Source: an uncultured Lachnoanaerobaculum sp. | Lineage (GTDB): Bacteria > Bacillota > Clostridia > Lachnospirales > Lachnospiraceae | Assembly: GCA_946999385.1 (NCBI GenBank) | Contig: CAMQCZ010000003.1 | Coordinates: 1 to 64,000 of the forward strand | Reading direction: 5' to 3' | DNA length: 64,000 bases | Shown: positions 1-9,555 of the stretch, in pieces | Layout of the letters: each line of letters starts with the position of its first letter | Numbering within the stretch: position 1 is the stretch's first letter | The notes under the pieces: generated by a model | Told to the model about the DNA's origin: nothing | What the model saw: only the letters and a program-made list of their open reading frames with translations | The model's database searches: none | Position numbers and translations under genes: made by a program

Positions 1-1458
1 AAGATAAAAAAAATAAATATATTTCCTATAAATTTTCAATTTATATTGCTACTCATTATGGTATTTATGGCCTTAATACCGGCTCTGATTGATTCCAAGG
101 TTTTAAATAGAACATTTAATCAGGTTTTGATAGAAAATAGGAGGACTGCTCTTAGGAACAAGTCTTTGATATTAGTAGATAAAATAATATCAAGCGGCTA
201 TTTGTCAAATGTAGAAAAAGATAAAGCTTTAGAAGTTCAGCTTGATACAGTTGCAGATATATTTGATGGAAGAATAATAGTCATAGATAGTGGATTTTCT
301 ATCATAAAAGACACCTTTAATATATCTTTGAATAAAAAAACAATAGCCAAAGAGGTCATAAGAACATTTCAAGGGGAAAATATAGATAAATATATAGCCG
401 GTAAAAATTATATTATACAAAGCTTCCCTATATATTCACAGGATAATAAGGGCAATATAGAAGGAGCTTTGCTTATAATATCATCTACAGAAAATTTTAA
501 AAATCTTATTTTAAATGCTGATGACAAAGCAATTATTTTTACAGTTGTACTTGCTATAATCTTTGTATTGTTCAGCATATTTCTATCTGGTATTTTGATA
601 AGACCATTCAATAAAGTCAGAAATAAGCTTATTAATATAGCGGATGGAAGACTTGATTATAATATAGATGAAAATACATATATATTAACACATCAAATAT
701 CAAAAACTATTAATACAAGCCTGGCAAAATTAAGGCTTATAGATCAATCCAGAGATGAGTTTGTTTCCAATGTTTCTCATGAATTGAAAACGCCTATAAC
801 CTCTATTAGAGTTTTGGCAGATTCCTTATTAAGTATGGAAGAGGTACCAAATGAATTATACAAAGAATTTATGGAGGATATAAGCAAGGAGATAGATAGA
901 GAATCTAAAATTATTGATGATTTGCTTACCTTGGTCAAGCTTGATAAAGCTAATGTCGAATTGAATATAGAAATGGTAAATATAAATGATATGATAAATG
1001 CGATATTAAAAAGGCTGAGACCTATAGCGGCAACAAGAAATATAGAGCTTAGCTTTGAAAGCATGAGGGAGGTTGAAGCACAGGTGGATGAAACAAAGCT
1101 TTCACTTGCTATCAACAATCTTATAGAAAATGCCATAAAATATAATAAGGACGAAGGCTATGTTAAGGTTAATCTTGATGCCGATCACAAATTTTTCTAT
1201 ATCAAGGTTATTGACAACGGTATAGGAATACCTCAGGATTTACAGGAGCTGGTATTTGATAGATTTTATAGAGTTGATAAAGCAAGATCAAGACAAACCG
1301 GTGGCACGGGGCTTGGACTTTCTATTGCAAAAAATTTTGTTTTAAAGCATGGAGGTATTATCAGATTAAATTCTATAGTTTCCGAAGGAACAACTTTTAC
1401 AGTAAGAATACCTCTTATTCAAAAAAATAAATTGGTGGATACTAATGCAAAAAATTAA
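1..1458 (+). CDS. Sensor histidine kinase (5'-truncated by window edge)
   Basis: Membrane sensor kinase of a two-component system. The reading frame is open to base 1, so the true start lies upstream; a TTG at 46 is internal to the first membrane segment. Visible in order: an N-terminal hydrophobic segment, an extracytoplasmic sensor region, a second membrane segment (about 535-605), a HAMP-like linker, a HisKA domain with the phospho-acceptor His in SHELKTP (codon 778-780), and an ATPase domain with N box (NNLIENAIKYN), G1 (DNGIGIP), F box and G2 (GGTGLGLSIAK). All catalytic motifs are intact. The partner response regulator is presumably just upstream, as is usual for this kinase type. It overlaps the next gene by 14 bases, implying co-transcription. 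The sensed signal is unknown. Confidence 0.93.
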   Translation, partial: KIKKINIFPINFQFILLLIMVFMALIPALIDSKVLNRTFNQVLIENRRTALRNKSLILVDKIISSGYLSNVEKDKALEVQLDTVADIFDGRIIVIDSGFSIIKDTFNISLNKKTIAKEVIRTFQGENIDKYIAGKNYIIQSFPIYSQDNKGNIEGALLIISSTENFKNLILNADDKAIIFTVVLAIIFVLFSIFLSGILIRPFNKVRNKLINIADGRLDYNIDENTYILTHQISKTINTSLAKLRLIDQSRDEFVSNVSHELKTPITSIRVLADSLLSMEEVPNELYKEFMEDISKEIDRESKIIDDLLTLVKLDKANVELNIEMVNINDMINAILKRLRPIAATRNIELSFESMREVEAQVDETKLSLAINNLIENAIKYNKDEGYVKVNLDADHKFFYIKVIDNGIGIPQDLQELVFDRFYRVDKARSRQTGGTGLGLSIAKNFVLKHGGIIRLNSIVSEGTTFTVRIPLIQKNKLVDTNAKN

Positions 1459-2371
1459 AAAATATTTTTATTTTTTAGGGCTTATAATTATTTTAGCGGC
1501 CTGTTCAAATAAGCAAAATAGTAATAAAAATACGGGGGACAGCTATAATATTTATTATCTGAATTCAACTGCAACATCAATAGTTTCTGTTGAATATAAA
1601 ACTGATACAAGGGATAAAAATTTATTGATCAATGAGCTGATGCACGAAATGAATAAAGTTCCCAGAGATAAGGATATGATAAAGGTTTTAGAAGATAAGG
1701 TTGGCTTTAACTCATATACTATTAAGGGCAATATCATTTATCTTAATTTTGACAATAATTATGGTGAGATGAAGCCTACAAGAGAGATTTTGGCGAGAGC
1801 CTGTCTCGTGAAAACCTTGACACAAATATCAGGAATAGAATTTGTAGGGATTAATTTAGGAGAGAAACCTCTTAGTGATGAAAATGGTAATCCCTTACCT
1901 ATATTTTACGCTACAGAATTTGTAGATACCATAAGCAATATAAATAATTTTGAAAAAGTAGAGCTGAGCTTATATTTTGCAAATGAAAAAGGCGATAAAT
2001 TAAAAGAGGAAAAAAGAATTCTCTTGCATGATGTTAATAATAGTATGGAAAAGCTTGTTATAGAAGAGCTTATAAAAGGACCGAGAGATGAAAAATCAAG
2101 CCCTTTATTGCCGATAAATTTAAAATTAAATAGTGTATCAATTAATGAAAATACCTGCTATCTTGATTTTAGCGACAGTCTGATTAATGTGCTTAATCAA
2201 AGTAATAATAGGCTTATTATATATTCAATAAGTAATTCAATAACCTTACTTGGCAATGCAAGCAAGGTTCAAATATCAATAAATGGTAAGAATAATTATA
2301 AATTCATAAATGATGTAGACCTGTCAAAAACCTTTGATAGAAATCTTGATTATATAGAAGAGAAAAAATAA
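1445..2371 (+). CDS. GerMN-domain lipoprotein
   Basis: Predicted exported lipoprotein of 308 residues. The N-terminus is a short charged stretch, a hydrophobic segment and a lipobox ending in LAAC-S, with Cys20 as the lipidation site. Two repeats of about 130 residues follow, each with the (N/S)xxxIxLxFxxxxG-like strand pattern of GerMN domains (for example GNIIYLNFDNN and NTCYLDFSDSL). GerMN proteins are named after spore germination protein GerM but also occur in non-sporulating Clostridia next to sensor kinases, as here. It starts inside the kinase gene, and its stop overlaps the comEC start by one base (TAATG). A sensor accessory role is an inference from position only. Confidence 0.82.
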   Translation: MQKIKKYFYFLGLIIILAACSNKQNSNKNTGDSYNIYYLNSTATSIVSVEYKTDTRDKNLLINELMHEMNKVPRDKDMIKVLEDKVGFNSYTIKGNIIYLNFDNNYGEMKPTREILARACLVKTLTQISGIEFVGINLGEKPLSDENGNPLPIFYATEFVDTISNINNFEKVELSLYFANEKGDKLKEEKRILLHDVNNSMEKLVIEELIKGPRDEKSSPLLPINLKLNSVSINENTCYLDFSDSLINVLNQSNNRLIIYSISNSITLLGNASKVQISINGKNNYKFINDVDLSKTFDRNLDYIEEKK

Positions 2372-4545
2372 TGATAAAAAGACCCTGTTTAATTATGCTT
2401 GTAGCCTTGATGCTTGGAGAGCTACCGGGACTTAAGCTTAATATACAGAGTATATTGATATTAAATTTTATATTATTTATCTTAATATTCTTTTTTATAA
2501 TACCTATAAGAAATAAAAATAAAATAAAATATTTTATTTTTGTATTTTTTATAAGCATTTCCAGTATAAGAGCTTACACCTTTAAGCTTAATTTAGATAG
2601 ACTTGCCTATATATATGAGGACAATACATATCTTAAGGATTATGAATTAAAGGTAAAAAAGATTACATATAATAATTTGAAATTAAAAATAAGCTCGCCT
2701 CCTATGATATTGACAAGCAATGATATGCGAGTAAGGGAAGGGGATATTATACGGATCAGTGGCAGGCTGAAAAAAATCAAGCCACCTAAAAATTATGCAG
2801 AATTTGATGCAAGGTCATATTATAGATCGAAAAATATATATTATTTTTTGGATGCTCAAAAAATAAAAATAATAAAAAAAGAGAAAAAGCTTTTGCCTAA
2901 ATTAAAGGAAAGACTTGAAAAAAATATATTACATAATTTAAATAAAAAAGAAGCCGGACTTGTTATTGCTATACTTTTAGGTGATAAAGGCCATTTGGAT
3001 GAAAATATCTATAATTTGTTCAAGGAAAATGGTATAGCACATATTTTAGCTATAAGCGGCTTGCATATTTCTCTAATCGGAATGAGTATATATTATTTAC
3101 TTAGGAAGAAATTGAAAATTTCTTATTTTAGCTCAGGCATTTTGTCATATATAATTTTGATTTTTTATCAAAGCCTGATAGGTAGCGGGGCAAGCATTTT
3201 CAGAGCTGTTAATATGCTTTTTATTTTATTTATTGCAAATTATAGAGGAAAAAGCTATGACCTTTTAAATGCACTCAGTATTGTTGCTTCTTTTTTGATT
3301 TTGAAAAATCCATATAATTTATTTGAACCTTCCTTTGTCTTATCATTTATGGCAGTATTTTCTATCGGCATATCAAAGGAGTATTTATCTTATATTATCA
3401 AGAAAATTTTCCTTTATAATAAATTCAAAAAAAAGTGTCTTGAAAGTTTTGTGGATAATATCAGCATTTTATTTGGCATACAGCTTATTAATTTACCTAT
3501 CATAGCCTATTACTTTTTTTATATACCTATCTATGCTATATTTTTAAATATTTTGATTTTACCTCTTATGAGCATATTATGCTGCTGTTCATTTTTAATG
3601 CTTTTCCCAAAGGCTTTTATTATAAGCGACTTATCTAGGTCTATTATATATTTTATAATAAATATATATGAAAGACTTTGCCTTATTTTTTCAAGCCTTC
3701 CAAGTTATAGAGTGCTTGTTCAACGTCCGAGTATTTTCAAATTTTTTTTATATTATATTTTTCTTTTTGCTCCTATAATATATATTAAGATTATGATTGG
3801 CAAAAAGCCTTTAAATAGTATAAAAAATAAAATATTTCACCTTATATTTTTTATGACAGGGCTTGTGCTGAGCCTTTTGATTTTATTTTTTGATTTTCAT
3901 AAAAAGGATGAAATATTTTTTCTGTCTGATAAAAAAGCAAATTATACTTATATGAAAATAGAAGGTAAAAATATATTAATATCACAAAAAGGATTTGATA
4001 ATAAATATTTCACTAATAATATATTAGAGCCGTTTTTACTTTCAAGAAATGCCTACACTTTGGATTTTTTATTTATATGTGATAAAAATGTAGAAAGCTC
4101 AAATTCTATTGTTGATCTTGTAAAAAATAAAAAAATTAAAGTAAAAAATGTTATATTACCGATAAATTATAAGAATAATAAGAGGGTTATTGATAAAATA
4201 AGCAATATAAATATAATTTATTTAGGTAAAAAGGAAAAATTAAAATTTAAGTTTTGGGAGCTTAAATTTGTTTTGACAGATAAGAAAAATATAGGACTTA
4301 TGCTTTCCAAAAAAGCACTAAGGCTTGTGCTTGACACCGATAAAAAAGAAATCCGTCATAGGAGCAGGCTTAGATATATTATATATAATAATTTTGATAA
4401 AAATATTTATAATAAAAATACTTATAATAAAAATATGCAGATATTTGATTTGAGCAAAATGGCATTATATTTAAATGTAGATAAGTTATCCTTGGAAAAA
4501 ATCAGGAGTGAAGATGAAGAATTTACAAAAAGATATAAAAAATAA
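2371..4545 (+). CDS. comEC: ComEC/Rec2-family DNA uptake channel with degenerate C-terminal domain
   Basis: Polytopic membrane protein of 724 residues. ComEC forms the channel that imports single-stranded DNA during transformation. The N-terminal region has hydrophobic segments and an OB-like soluble domain (residues about 60-170). The Competence domain follows, with the family signature around ILLGDKGHLDEN...GIAHILAISGLHISLIG and many membrane helices. The last 220 or so residues occupy the place of the metallo-beta-lactamase-like domain, but the usual GxGD start and HxHxDH metal motif are absent; FICDKNVESSNS stands where the metal motif is expected. The nuclease/hydrolase function of that domain is therefore probably lost. 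The gene is coupled to GerMN and holA. Whether the host is competent cannot be judged from this window. Confidence 0.85.
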   Translation: MIKRPCLIMLVALMLGELPGLKLNIQSILILNFILFILIFFFIIPIRNKNKIKYFIFVFFISISSIRAYTFKLNLDRLAYIYEDNTYLKDYELKVKKITYNNLKLKISSPPMILTSNDMRVREGDIIRISGRLKKIKPPKNYAEFDARSYYRSKNIYYFLDAQKIKIIKKEKKLLPKLKERLEKNILHNLNKKEAGLVIAILLGDKGHLDENIYNLFKENGIAHILAISGLHISLIGMSIYYLLRKKLKISYFSSGILSYIILIFYQSLIGSGASIFRAVNMLFILFIANYRGKSYDLLNALSIVASFLILKNPYNLFEPSFVLSFMAVFSIGISKEYLSYIIKKIFLYNKFKKKCLESFVDNISILFGIQLINLPIIAYYFFYIPIYAIFLNILILPLMSILCCCSFLMLFPKAFIISDLSRSIIYFIINIYERLCLIFSSLPSYRVLVQRPSIFKFFLYYIFLFAPIIYIKIMIGKKPLNSIKNKIFHLIFFMTGLVLSLLILFFDFHKKDEIFFLSDKKANYTYMKIEGKNILISQKGFDNKYFTNNILEPFLLSRNAYTLDFLFICDKNVESSNSIVDLVKNKKIKVKNVILPINYKNNKRVIDKISNINIIYLGKKEKLKFKFWELKFVLTDKKNIGLMLSKKALRLVLDTDKKEIRHRSRLRYIIYNNFDKNIYNKNTYNKNMQIFDLSKMALYLNVDKLSLEKIRSEDEEFTKRYKK

Positions 4546-5479
4546 GGATTTTAAAAGTATATATCTTCTTTGTGGAAAAGAAGAATATTTGAAGAATAGT
4601 TTTAAAAATTTACTAAAAAAAGCGATTATTAAAGATGAAATAAATTTTTCTTATTTTAGTGGAAAAGAGCTTGATATAGATAAATTAAGAGAGTTAAGTC
4701 GCACCCTGCCCTTTTTTGATAGCAGAAGATGTATAATAGTTGAAGAAAGCGGATATTTCAAAAATTCATCAGATAAAAAAATTCAGGAGCTTGTTGAAAA
4801 TATACCTAAAAGTACGATTCTTATTTTTGTAGAAAAGGATGTGGATAAAAAAAATAAGATATATAAGCTGGTAAAGGAAAAGGGATATGTTTGCGAGCTG
4901 GATAAGCCGTCTGAAAATGATTTGATAAATTGGTGCTTGAATATTATTACAAAAGAAGGCAGAAAAATAAATAGGCAGGCTATGGAGCTTTTAATAAGTT
5001 ATGCAGGTAAAAATATGGAAAATCTCAAAAATGAGCTGGATAAATTATTAGCCTATACTATGGATAAGGAAATTATAGACAGTAGCGATATTATGGATAT
5101 AGTAAGTGAGGATTTGGAAACAAAAATTTTTGAGATGATAAGATATATATCTATAAAGCAGACCAATAAGGCACTGTCCTTATATAAGGCACTGCTTATC
5201 AATAAAGAGCCGGAAAGAAAAATTTTCTCTATTATATCCAAGCAATTTTTACAATTATTAGAGGTGAAAAGCCTAAGTCTGGAGGGCTGCGATAAAAATG
5301 ATATAATGAAGGTATTAAAAATATCAGCTTATGCAAGCACTCAAATGCTTGGACGAGTAAGAAGCTTTGATAAAAATATGCTTAAAAATTATGTTATTTC
5401 CTGTCTTGAGCTTGAAAAAGCGATAAATATGGGAGAAATATCCGAAAGGATAGCTTTGGAGCTGCTTATTACGGGTTGA
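4514..5479 (+). CDS. holA: DNA polymerase III subunit delta
   Basis: Clamp-loader delta subunit, which opens the beta sliding clamp at replication forks. The protein is about 321 residues, in the normal size range, with the N-terminal IYLLCGKEEYL motif typical of HolA, an AAA+-like fold without an ATP site, and a helical C-terminal collar domain. I start it at ATG 4514 rather than the in-frame GTG at 4508, because the AGGAG at 4504-4508 sits five bases before the ATG and overlaps the GTG. It overlaps the end of comEC by 32 bases; the comEC-holA order is common in Firmicutes. The rpsT gene often found after holA is absent. Confidence 0.9.
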   Translation: MKNLQKDIKNKDFKSIYLLCGKEEYLKNSFKNLLKKAIIKDEINFSYFSGKELDIDKLRELSRTLPFFDSRRCIIVEESGYFKNSSDKKIQELVENIPKSTILIFVEKDVDKKNKIYKLVKEKGYVCELDKPSENDLINWCLNIITKEGRKINRQAMELLISYAGKNMENLKNELDKLLAYTMDKEIIDSSDIMDIVSEDLETKIFEMIRYISIKQTNKALSLYKALLINKEPERKIFSIISKQFLQLLEVKSLSLEGCDKNDIMKVLKISAYASTQMLGRVRSFDKNMLKNYVISCLELEKAINMGEISERIALELLITG

Positions 5480-5600
5480 TATTTGTGGAAAAGCATTGTA
5501 ATAGTTTTGTAAGAAAATAGATAAAGAAAATATATAGCAAAAAACAAAAAAATAACGTATACTGTCAACTGTTAACAAAAGTAATTCTACAAAAAAAGTC

Positions 5601-5629
5601 TTGAAAGATTTTTTAACAAGTAGTATCAT
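5601..5629 (+). promoter_or_regulatory. Sigma-A promoter of the cell-wall-binding protein gene
   Basis: TTGAAA at 5601-5606, 17-base spacer, TATCAT at 5624-5629. It lies 58 bases before the start codon, in the 207-base gap after holA. A second -10-like TATACT at 5558 lacks a good -35. Confidence 0.7.
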
Positions 5630-5686
5630 ACTTTTGAACGCAATTAGGGATTTCAAAAACAAATAAAAAGGAGAGTGCATTCAATT

Positions 5687-7279
5687 ATGAGAAAGCAAAC
5701 AAAAATAGCTGCAATCGTGTCAGCAACTGCATTACTTGCTATCGGTGCATCTATGACCTCTTTTGCCGCTACAGGTTGGCAGGAAGAAAATGGTACATGG
5801 GTATACTATGATAGATATGAGAGTATGGTAACAAATGAGTGGGCTAAGTCTGGAGACAACTGGTTCTACTTAGGAGATAATGGTGAAATGGTAAGAGATG
5901 CTCTTATCGAAAGCAACGATAACGTTTATTATGTAGATGCTAACGGTGCTATGGTTAAAAATAGATGGGTAGAGGTAGACAACGAGGAGACAGATGATGA
6001 GTCAGCTCCTACATGCTGGTACTACTTCCAAGCAAATGGTAAGGCTTACAAGGCTCCAACAAATGGTAATACTTCTTTCAAGAGCATTAATGGTAAGTCA
6101 TACGCGTTTGATGCAACAGGTAAGATGCTCTATGGTTGGGTAGATGGTCAATCTACAAGACAAACTGGCGAAACAGCTTGGCAAAATGCTGACTATTACT
6201 TAGGCGATGCTAATGACGGTGCCAGAGTAACAGGAGCTTGGAGACAAGTTGCAGTTGTAGATAGTGGTGCAGAGGATCCTGATCAAAATTATTGGTTCTA
6301 CTTCCAAGCAAATGGTAAGAAAGTTGAAGGAACAGGCGAAAAACTAAAACAAAAAACTATAAATGGTAAGAAATATGGCTTTAATGAATTTGGTAAGATG
6401 GTATATGAGTGGGAAGTAGTTGCTACAAGAAATGATGCTAATAGTACAAAAGTAGAAAACTATGCATATTTCTCAGACCCTGAGGATGGTGCTAAAAAGG
6501 TTAAAGGTTGGTTTAAGGTAGTGCCTTCTGAAAATATTAATAAAGAAGCAGCTGATGATGATGCTGAAAAATGGTACTATGCAAATGGTAGAGGAGATTT
6601 ATACAGAAATGCTATAAAGTCTGTTAATGGTAAGAAATATCTCTTTAATGATAAAGGTGAAATGGTAACAGGTTTAGTTCATTTAACATTTGCTACAGGT
6701 GGTAGTCTAACTAATATTGATGCTCTTGATTATGACAAACTTGAAGCTAAAACAAAAATTGGTGTTAGAGGTATAACAGATAATAAGACAGGTATTTACT
6801 ATTTTGTAGACAATGGCGATATGCAAACTGGTAATCAAACAGTTTCTAAGGATGGTGAAAGCTTCAACTTCAAATTTAGAACTTCCGGTTCTAACAAAGG
6901 TGTTGGTATAAATGGTAAGGATAGAGATGCTTACTATGTAAATGGTAAGAAAGTTCAAGCTGATCCTGATTTAGTATATGGTATTTATAAGGTTAATTCT
7001 TCTAATAATCAGATTGTAGAAGAAGCAAAAGCTGAAATTTTACAAAAAGCTGATATTAAAAAGTACAAAGGTTTAAGAGAGGGACTCCCTCAAACAGATA
7101 AACATGAAGAACTTGAATATATAGGTTCAAAAACTAGTTTCAACGCAGAAAGAGGTTTTGACTATGTTGTAATTAATACAAATGGTTCTATCATTAAGTC
7201 CGGAACAAGAAAAGATGGTAATGAGCATAGATTACACATTAAGTCAGGTAAATTAATGGGAGTTTATACAGTACAATAG
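5687..7279 (+). CDS. Secreted protein with cell-wall-binding (choline/glucan-binding-type) repeats
   Basis: Exported protein of about 530 residues. ATG 5687 is preferred over GTG 5675, which lies one base after the AAAGGAGAG. It gives a classic signal peptide (MRKQ, hydrophobic core, cleavage near SFA-A, residues about 28-30). Most of the mature chain is tandem aromatic/Gly repeats of the CW_binding type (W...NG.WYY...G.M...W), with repeated units such as YYFQANGK and SINGKSYAFD. The last 110 or so residues are non-repetitive. No catalytic domain is visible. Such repeats bind choline, teichoic acids or glucans at the cell surface; the ligand here is unknown. Its own promoter, strong ribosome site and perfect terminator, plus Gly GGT-rich codon use, suggest an abundant monocistronic product. 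Confidence 0.87.
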   Translation: MRKQTKIAAIVSATALLAIGASMTSFAATGWQEENGTWVYYDRYESMVTNEWAKSGDNWFYLGDNGEMVRDALIESNDNVYYVDANGAMVKNRWVEVDNEETDDESAPTCWYYFQANGKAYKAPTNGNTSFKSINGKSYAFDATGKMLYGWVDGQSTRQTGETAWQNADYYLGDANDGARVTGAWRQVAVVDSGAEDPDQNYWFYFQANGKKVEGTGEKLKQKTINGKKYGFNEFGKMVYEWEVVATRNDANSTKVENYAYFSDPEDGAKKVKGWFKVVPSENINKEAADDDAEKWYYANGRGDLYRNAIKSVNGKKYLFNDKGEMVTGLVHLTFATGGSLTNIDALDYDKLEAKTKIGVRGITDNKTGIYYFVDNGDMQTGNQTVSKDGESFNFKFRTSGSNKGVGINGKDRDAYYVNGKKVQADPDLVYGIYKVNSSNNQIVEEAKAEILQKADIKKYKGLREGLPQTDKHEELEYIGSKTSFNAERGFDYVVINTNGSIIKSGTRKDGNEHRLHIKSGKLMGVYTVQ

Positions 7280-7314
7280 TAATAAAACATTTCGAAATGG
7301 AATACTAATTGCGG

Positions 7315-7344
7315 CAGGAGAGCTTAGCTCTCCTGTTTTTATTT
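7315..7344 (+). terminator. Rho-independent terminator
   Basis: CAGGAGAGC (7315-7323), three-base loop TTA, GCTCTCCTG (7327-7335), then TTTTT. A perfect 9-bp stem that ends the cell-wall-binding gene. Confidence 0.93.
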
Positions 7345-7438
7345 GCTAAAATATCTAAGCTAAAGTCATCTAGCCCTTAAAATAAGCCGAAAATTATAAT
7401 AGAACATAAAAGCTTCACACTTCAGAATGCTATTTAAC

Positions 7439-7467
7439 TTGAAATAAGGAGAAAATAAAAGTATAAT
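7439..7467 (+). promoter_or_regulatory. Sigma-A promoter of ftsH
   Basis: TTGAAA (7439-7444), 17-base spacer, TATAAT (7462-7467), 35 bases before the ftsH start. Near-consensus. Confidence 0.85.
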
Positions 7468-7501
7468 TAAGTGATTATTAATAATAAGAAAGGAATTTAA
7501 A

Positions 7502-9502
7502 ATGGGAAATCCGAACAACTCTAATAAGAGTGAAAAAGACAAAGCTCCTAAAAAATTAAAAGGTCAAACTATAGTTACTCTGCTTATAGCAGCAATTATA
7601 ACTTTTATTCTAGTTTCCTTTATGAATAGCACAATAAAAAAATATAATTCAAAGGAAATACCCTATAGCGAATTTATGCAGATGATTGATAATTCATATA
7701 TCAAATCAGTTGAGATACAAAATACGGAAATACAAATAAGGGCAAAAGAAGGCTTGAAAAATTATTCACCTATGTATATTTATCGAACAACGAGAGTTGA
7801 TGTCGATGATAATCTCGTGGATAGATTATATAAGGCTAATATAAAAATTACTCGTGTTAGAAATGAAACAAGCTCTTTGATTTTTTCATTTATAAGCATG
7901 ATTTTCCCTTTCGTTCTAGTCTTTTTAGGTATGAACTTTTTTATGGGTAAGCTTGGCTCCGGTGGTGGTATTATGGGAGTTGGAAAAAGTAATGCAAGAC
8001 TTCACGTACAAAAAGAAACTGGAATTCAATTTTCTGATGTTGCCGGAGAAGATGAAGCAAAGGAATCTTTAAAAGAAATAGTGGATTTTTTACATACACC
8101 TGAGCAATTTACAAAAATAGGTGCAAAATTACCTAAGGGTGCCTTGCTTGTAGGACCTCCGGGTACCGGTAAAACCTTACTTGCAAAAGCTGTTGCCGGC
8201 GAGGCTAGAGTTCCCTTTTATTCTCTCTCAGGCTCGGATTTTGTTGAGATGTTCGCCGGTGTAGGAGCCTCAAGAGTAAGAGATTTGTTTAAGCAGGCAC
8301 AGGCTGCGGCACCTGCCATAATATTTATAGATGAAATAGATGCAATAGGAAAATCGAGAGATAGCCGTTATGGTGGTAATGACGAAAGAGAGCAAACACT
8401 TAATCAGCTGCTGTCAGAAATGGACGGCTTTGATTCATCAAAGGGCTTGCTTGTTTTAGGAGCTACCAACAGACCTGAAATCTTGGACAATGCCCTGCTT
8501 AGACCGGGACGCTTTGATAGAAGAATTATAGTAGACAGACCTGATTTAAAGGGAAGAGTTGCCATCTTAAAGGTTCATGCTAAAAATGTAAAGCTGGATG
8601 AAACTGTTGATTTTGAAGCTATCGGTCTTGCAACAAGTGGAGCCGTAGGCTCTGATCTTGCAAATATGATAAATGAGGCGGCTATTATTGCTGTCAGAGA
8701 TAAGCGTATGGCTGTATCTCAAAAGGATTTGTTTGAGGCTGTTGAGGTGGTATTGGTCGGTAAGGAGAAAAAAGATAGAGTTCTCAATAAAAAAGAAAGG
8801 CGTATCGTTTCATATCACGAGGTAGGACATGCACTTATCTCGGCACTTCAAAAAAATTCGGAGCCTGTACAAAAAATAACGATAGTACCAAGAACAATGG
8901 GTGCCTTGGGCTATGTTATGTATGTTCCTGAGGAAGAAACATATTTAAAATCAAAATCCGAGCTTGAGGATATGCTTGTAGGACTTTTTGGAGGTAGAGC
9001 GGCTGAGGAAGTGATCTTCGGAGATGTTACAACAGGTGCGAGCAATGATATTGAAAAGGCTACATCTATAGCAAGAGCAATGGTTACACAATATGGTATG
9101 AGCTCAAAATTTGGACTTATGGGACTTTCAAAGCAGGAGGATCAATATCTTTCCGGCAGAACTGTCATGAATTGCGGAGATGATACTGCAACCGAGGTGG
9201 ACAAGGAAGTAATGGAAATACTTAAGCTTGCCTATGAAAAGGCACTTTCCATGCTTAGACAATATAGGACTGCTCTTGATCAGATAGCCGGCTTTTTGAT
9301 AGAAAAAGAAACTATAAGTGGTAAAGAATTTATGAAAATATTTAGAGAAATTACAGGTATCAAGGAGGACGAAAAAGAAATAGAGGCAGATGGTAACAAA
9401 GAAGCTGCTCTTGAAAAAGAAATAGAGTTAGATAGCAAAAAAGAAGCTAAGCTTGAAAAAGAAATAGAACCTGAAATAGAACCTGAAATAGAACAAGCTT
9501 AA
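7502..9502 (+). CDS. ftsH: ATP-dependent zinc metalloprotease FtsH
   Basis: Membrane-anchored AAA+ protease of 666 residues that degrades misfolded and regulatory membrane and cytosolic proteins as a hexamer. Domains in order: membrane helix (about residues 23-43), small extracytoplasmic domain, second helix (about 120-142), AAA+ ATPase with Walker A GPPGTGKT at 218-225 and Walker B IIFIDEID, the second region of homology (ATNRP...RPGRFDR), then the M41 protease with zinc motif HEVGH at 439-443 (the usual form is HEAGH). The C-terminus ends in a low-complexity Glu/Lys tail with repeated EKEIE and EPEI units. A single gene with its own promoter and an AAAGGAA ribosome site; the tilS-hpt neighbours common in Firmicutes are not here. 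Confidence 0.97.
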   Translation: MGNPNNSNKSEKDKAPKKLKGQTIVTLLIAAIITFILVSFMNSTIKKYNSKEIPYSEFMQMIDNSYIKSVEIQNTEIQIRAKEGLKNYSPMYIYRTTRVDVDDNLVDRLYKANIKITRVRNETSSLIFSFISMIFPFVLVFLGMNFFMGKLGSGGGIMGVGKSNARLHVQKETGIQFSDVAGEDEAKESLKEIVDFLHTPEQFTKIGAKLPKGALLVGPPGTGKTLLAKAVAGEARVPFYSLSGSDFVEMFAGVGASRVRDLFKQAQAAAPAIIFIDEIDAIGKSRDSRYGGNDEREQTLNQLLSEMDGFDSSKGLLVLGATNRPEILDNALLRPGRFDRRIIVDRPDLKGRVAILKVHAKNVKLDETVDFEAIGLATSGAVGSDLANMINEAAIIAVRDKRMAVSQKDLFEAVEVVLVGKEKKDRVLNKKERRIVSYHEVGHALISALQKNSEPVQKITIVPRTMGALGYVMYVPEEETYLKSKSELEDMLVGLFGGRAAEEVIFGDVTTGASNDIEKATSIARAMVTQYGMSSKFGLMGLSKQEDQYLSGRTVMNCGDDTATEVDKEVMEILKLAYEKALSMLRQYRTALDQIAGFLIEKETISGKEFMKIFREITGIKEDEKEIEADGNKEAALEKEIELDSKKEAKLEKEIEPEIEPEIEQA

Positions 9503-9526
9503 TATCAATAATATTCAAAAAAATTT

Positions 9527-9554
9527 TTGACAATAAAAAATAAATGCTTATAAA
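9527..9554 (+). promoter_or_regulatory. Promoter of the unidentified structured RNA
   Basis: TTGACA (9527-9532), 16-base spacer, TATAAA (9549-9554). The predicted start is around 9560-9562, at the 5' edge of the structured element that follows. Confidence 0.7.
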
Positions 9555-9555
9555 G

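Noticed and set aside
229..1136. Minus-strand open frames opposite the sensor kinase
   Set aside because: Low-complexity translations without ribosome sites; shadows of a clear coding gene. The same applies to the other opposite-strand frames across the window.
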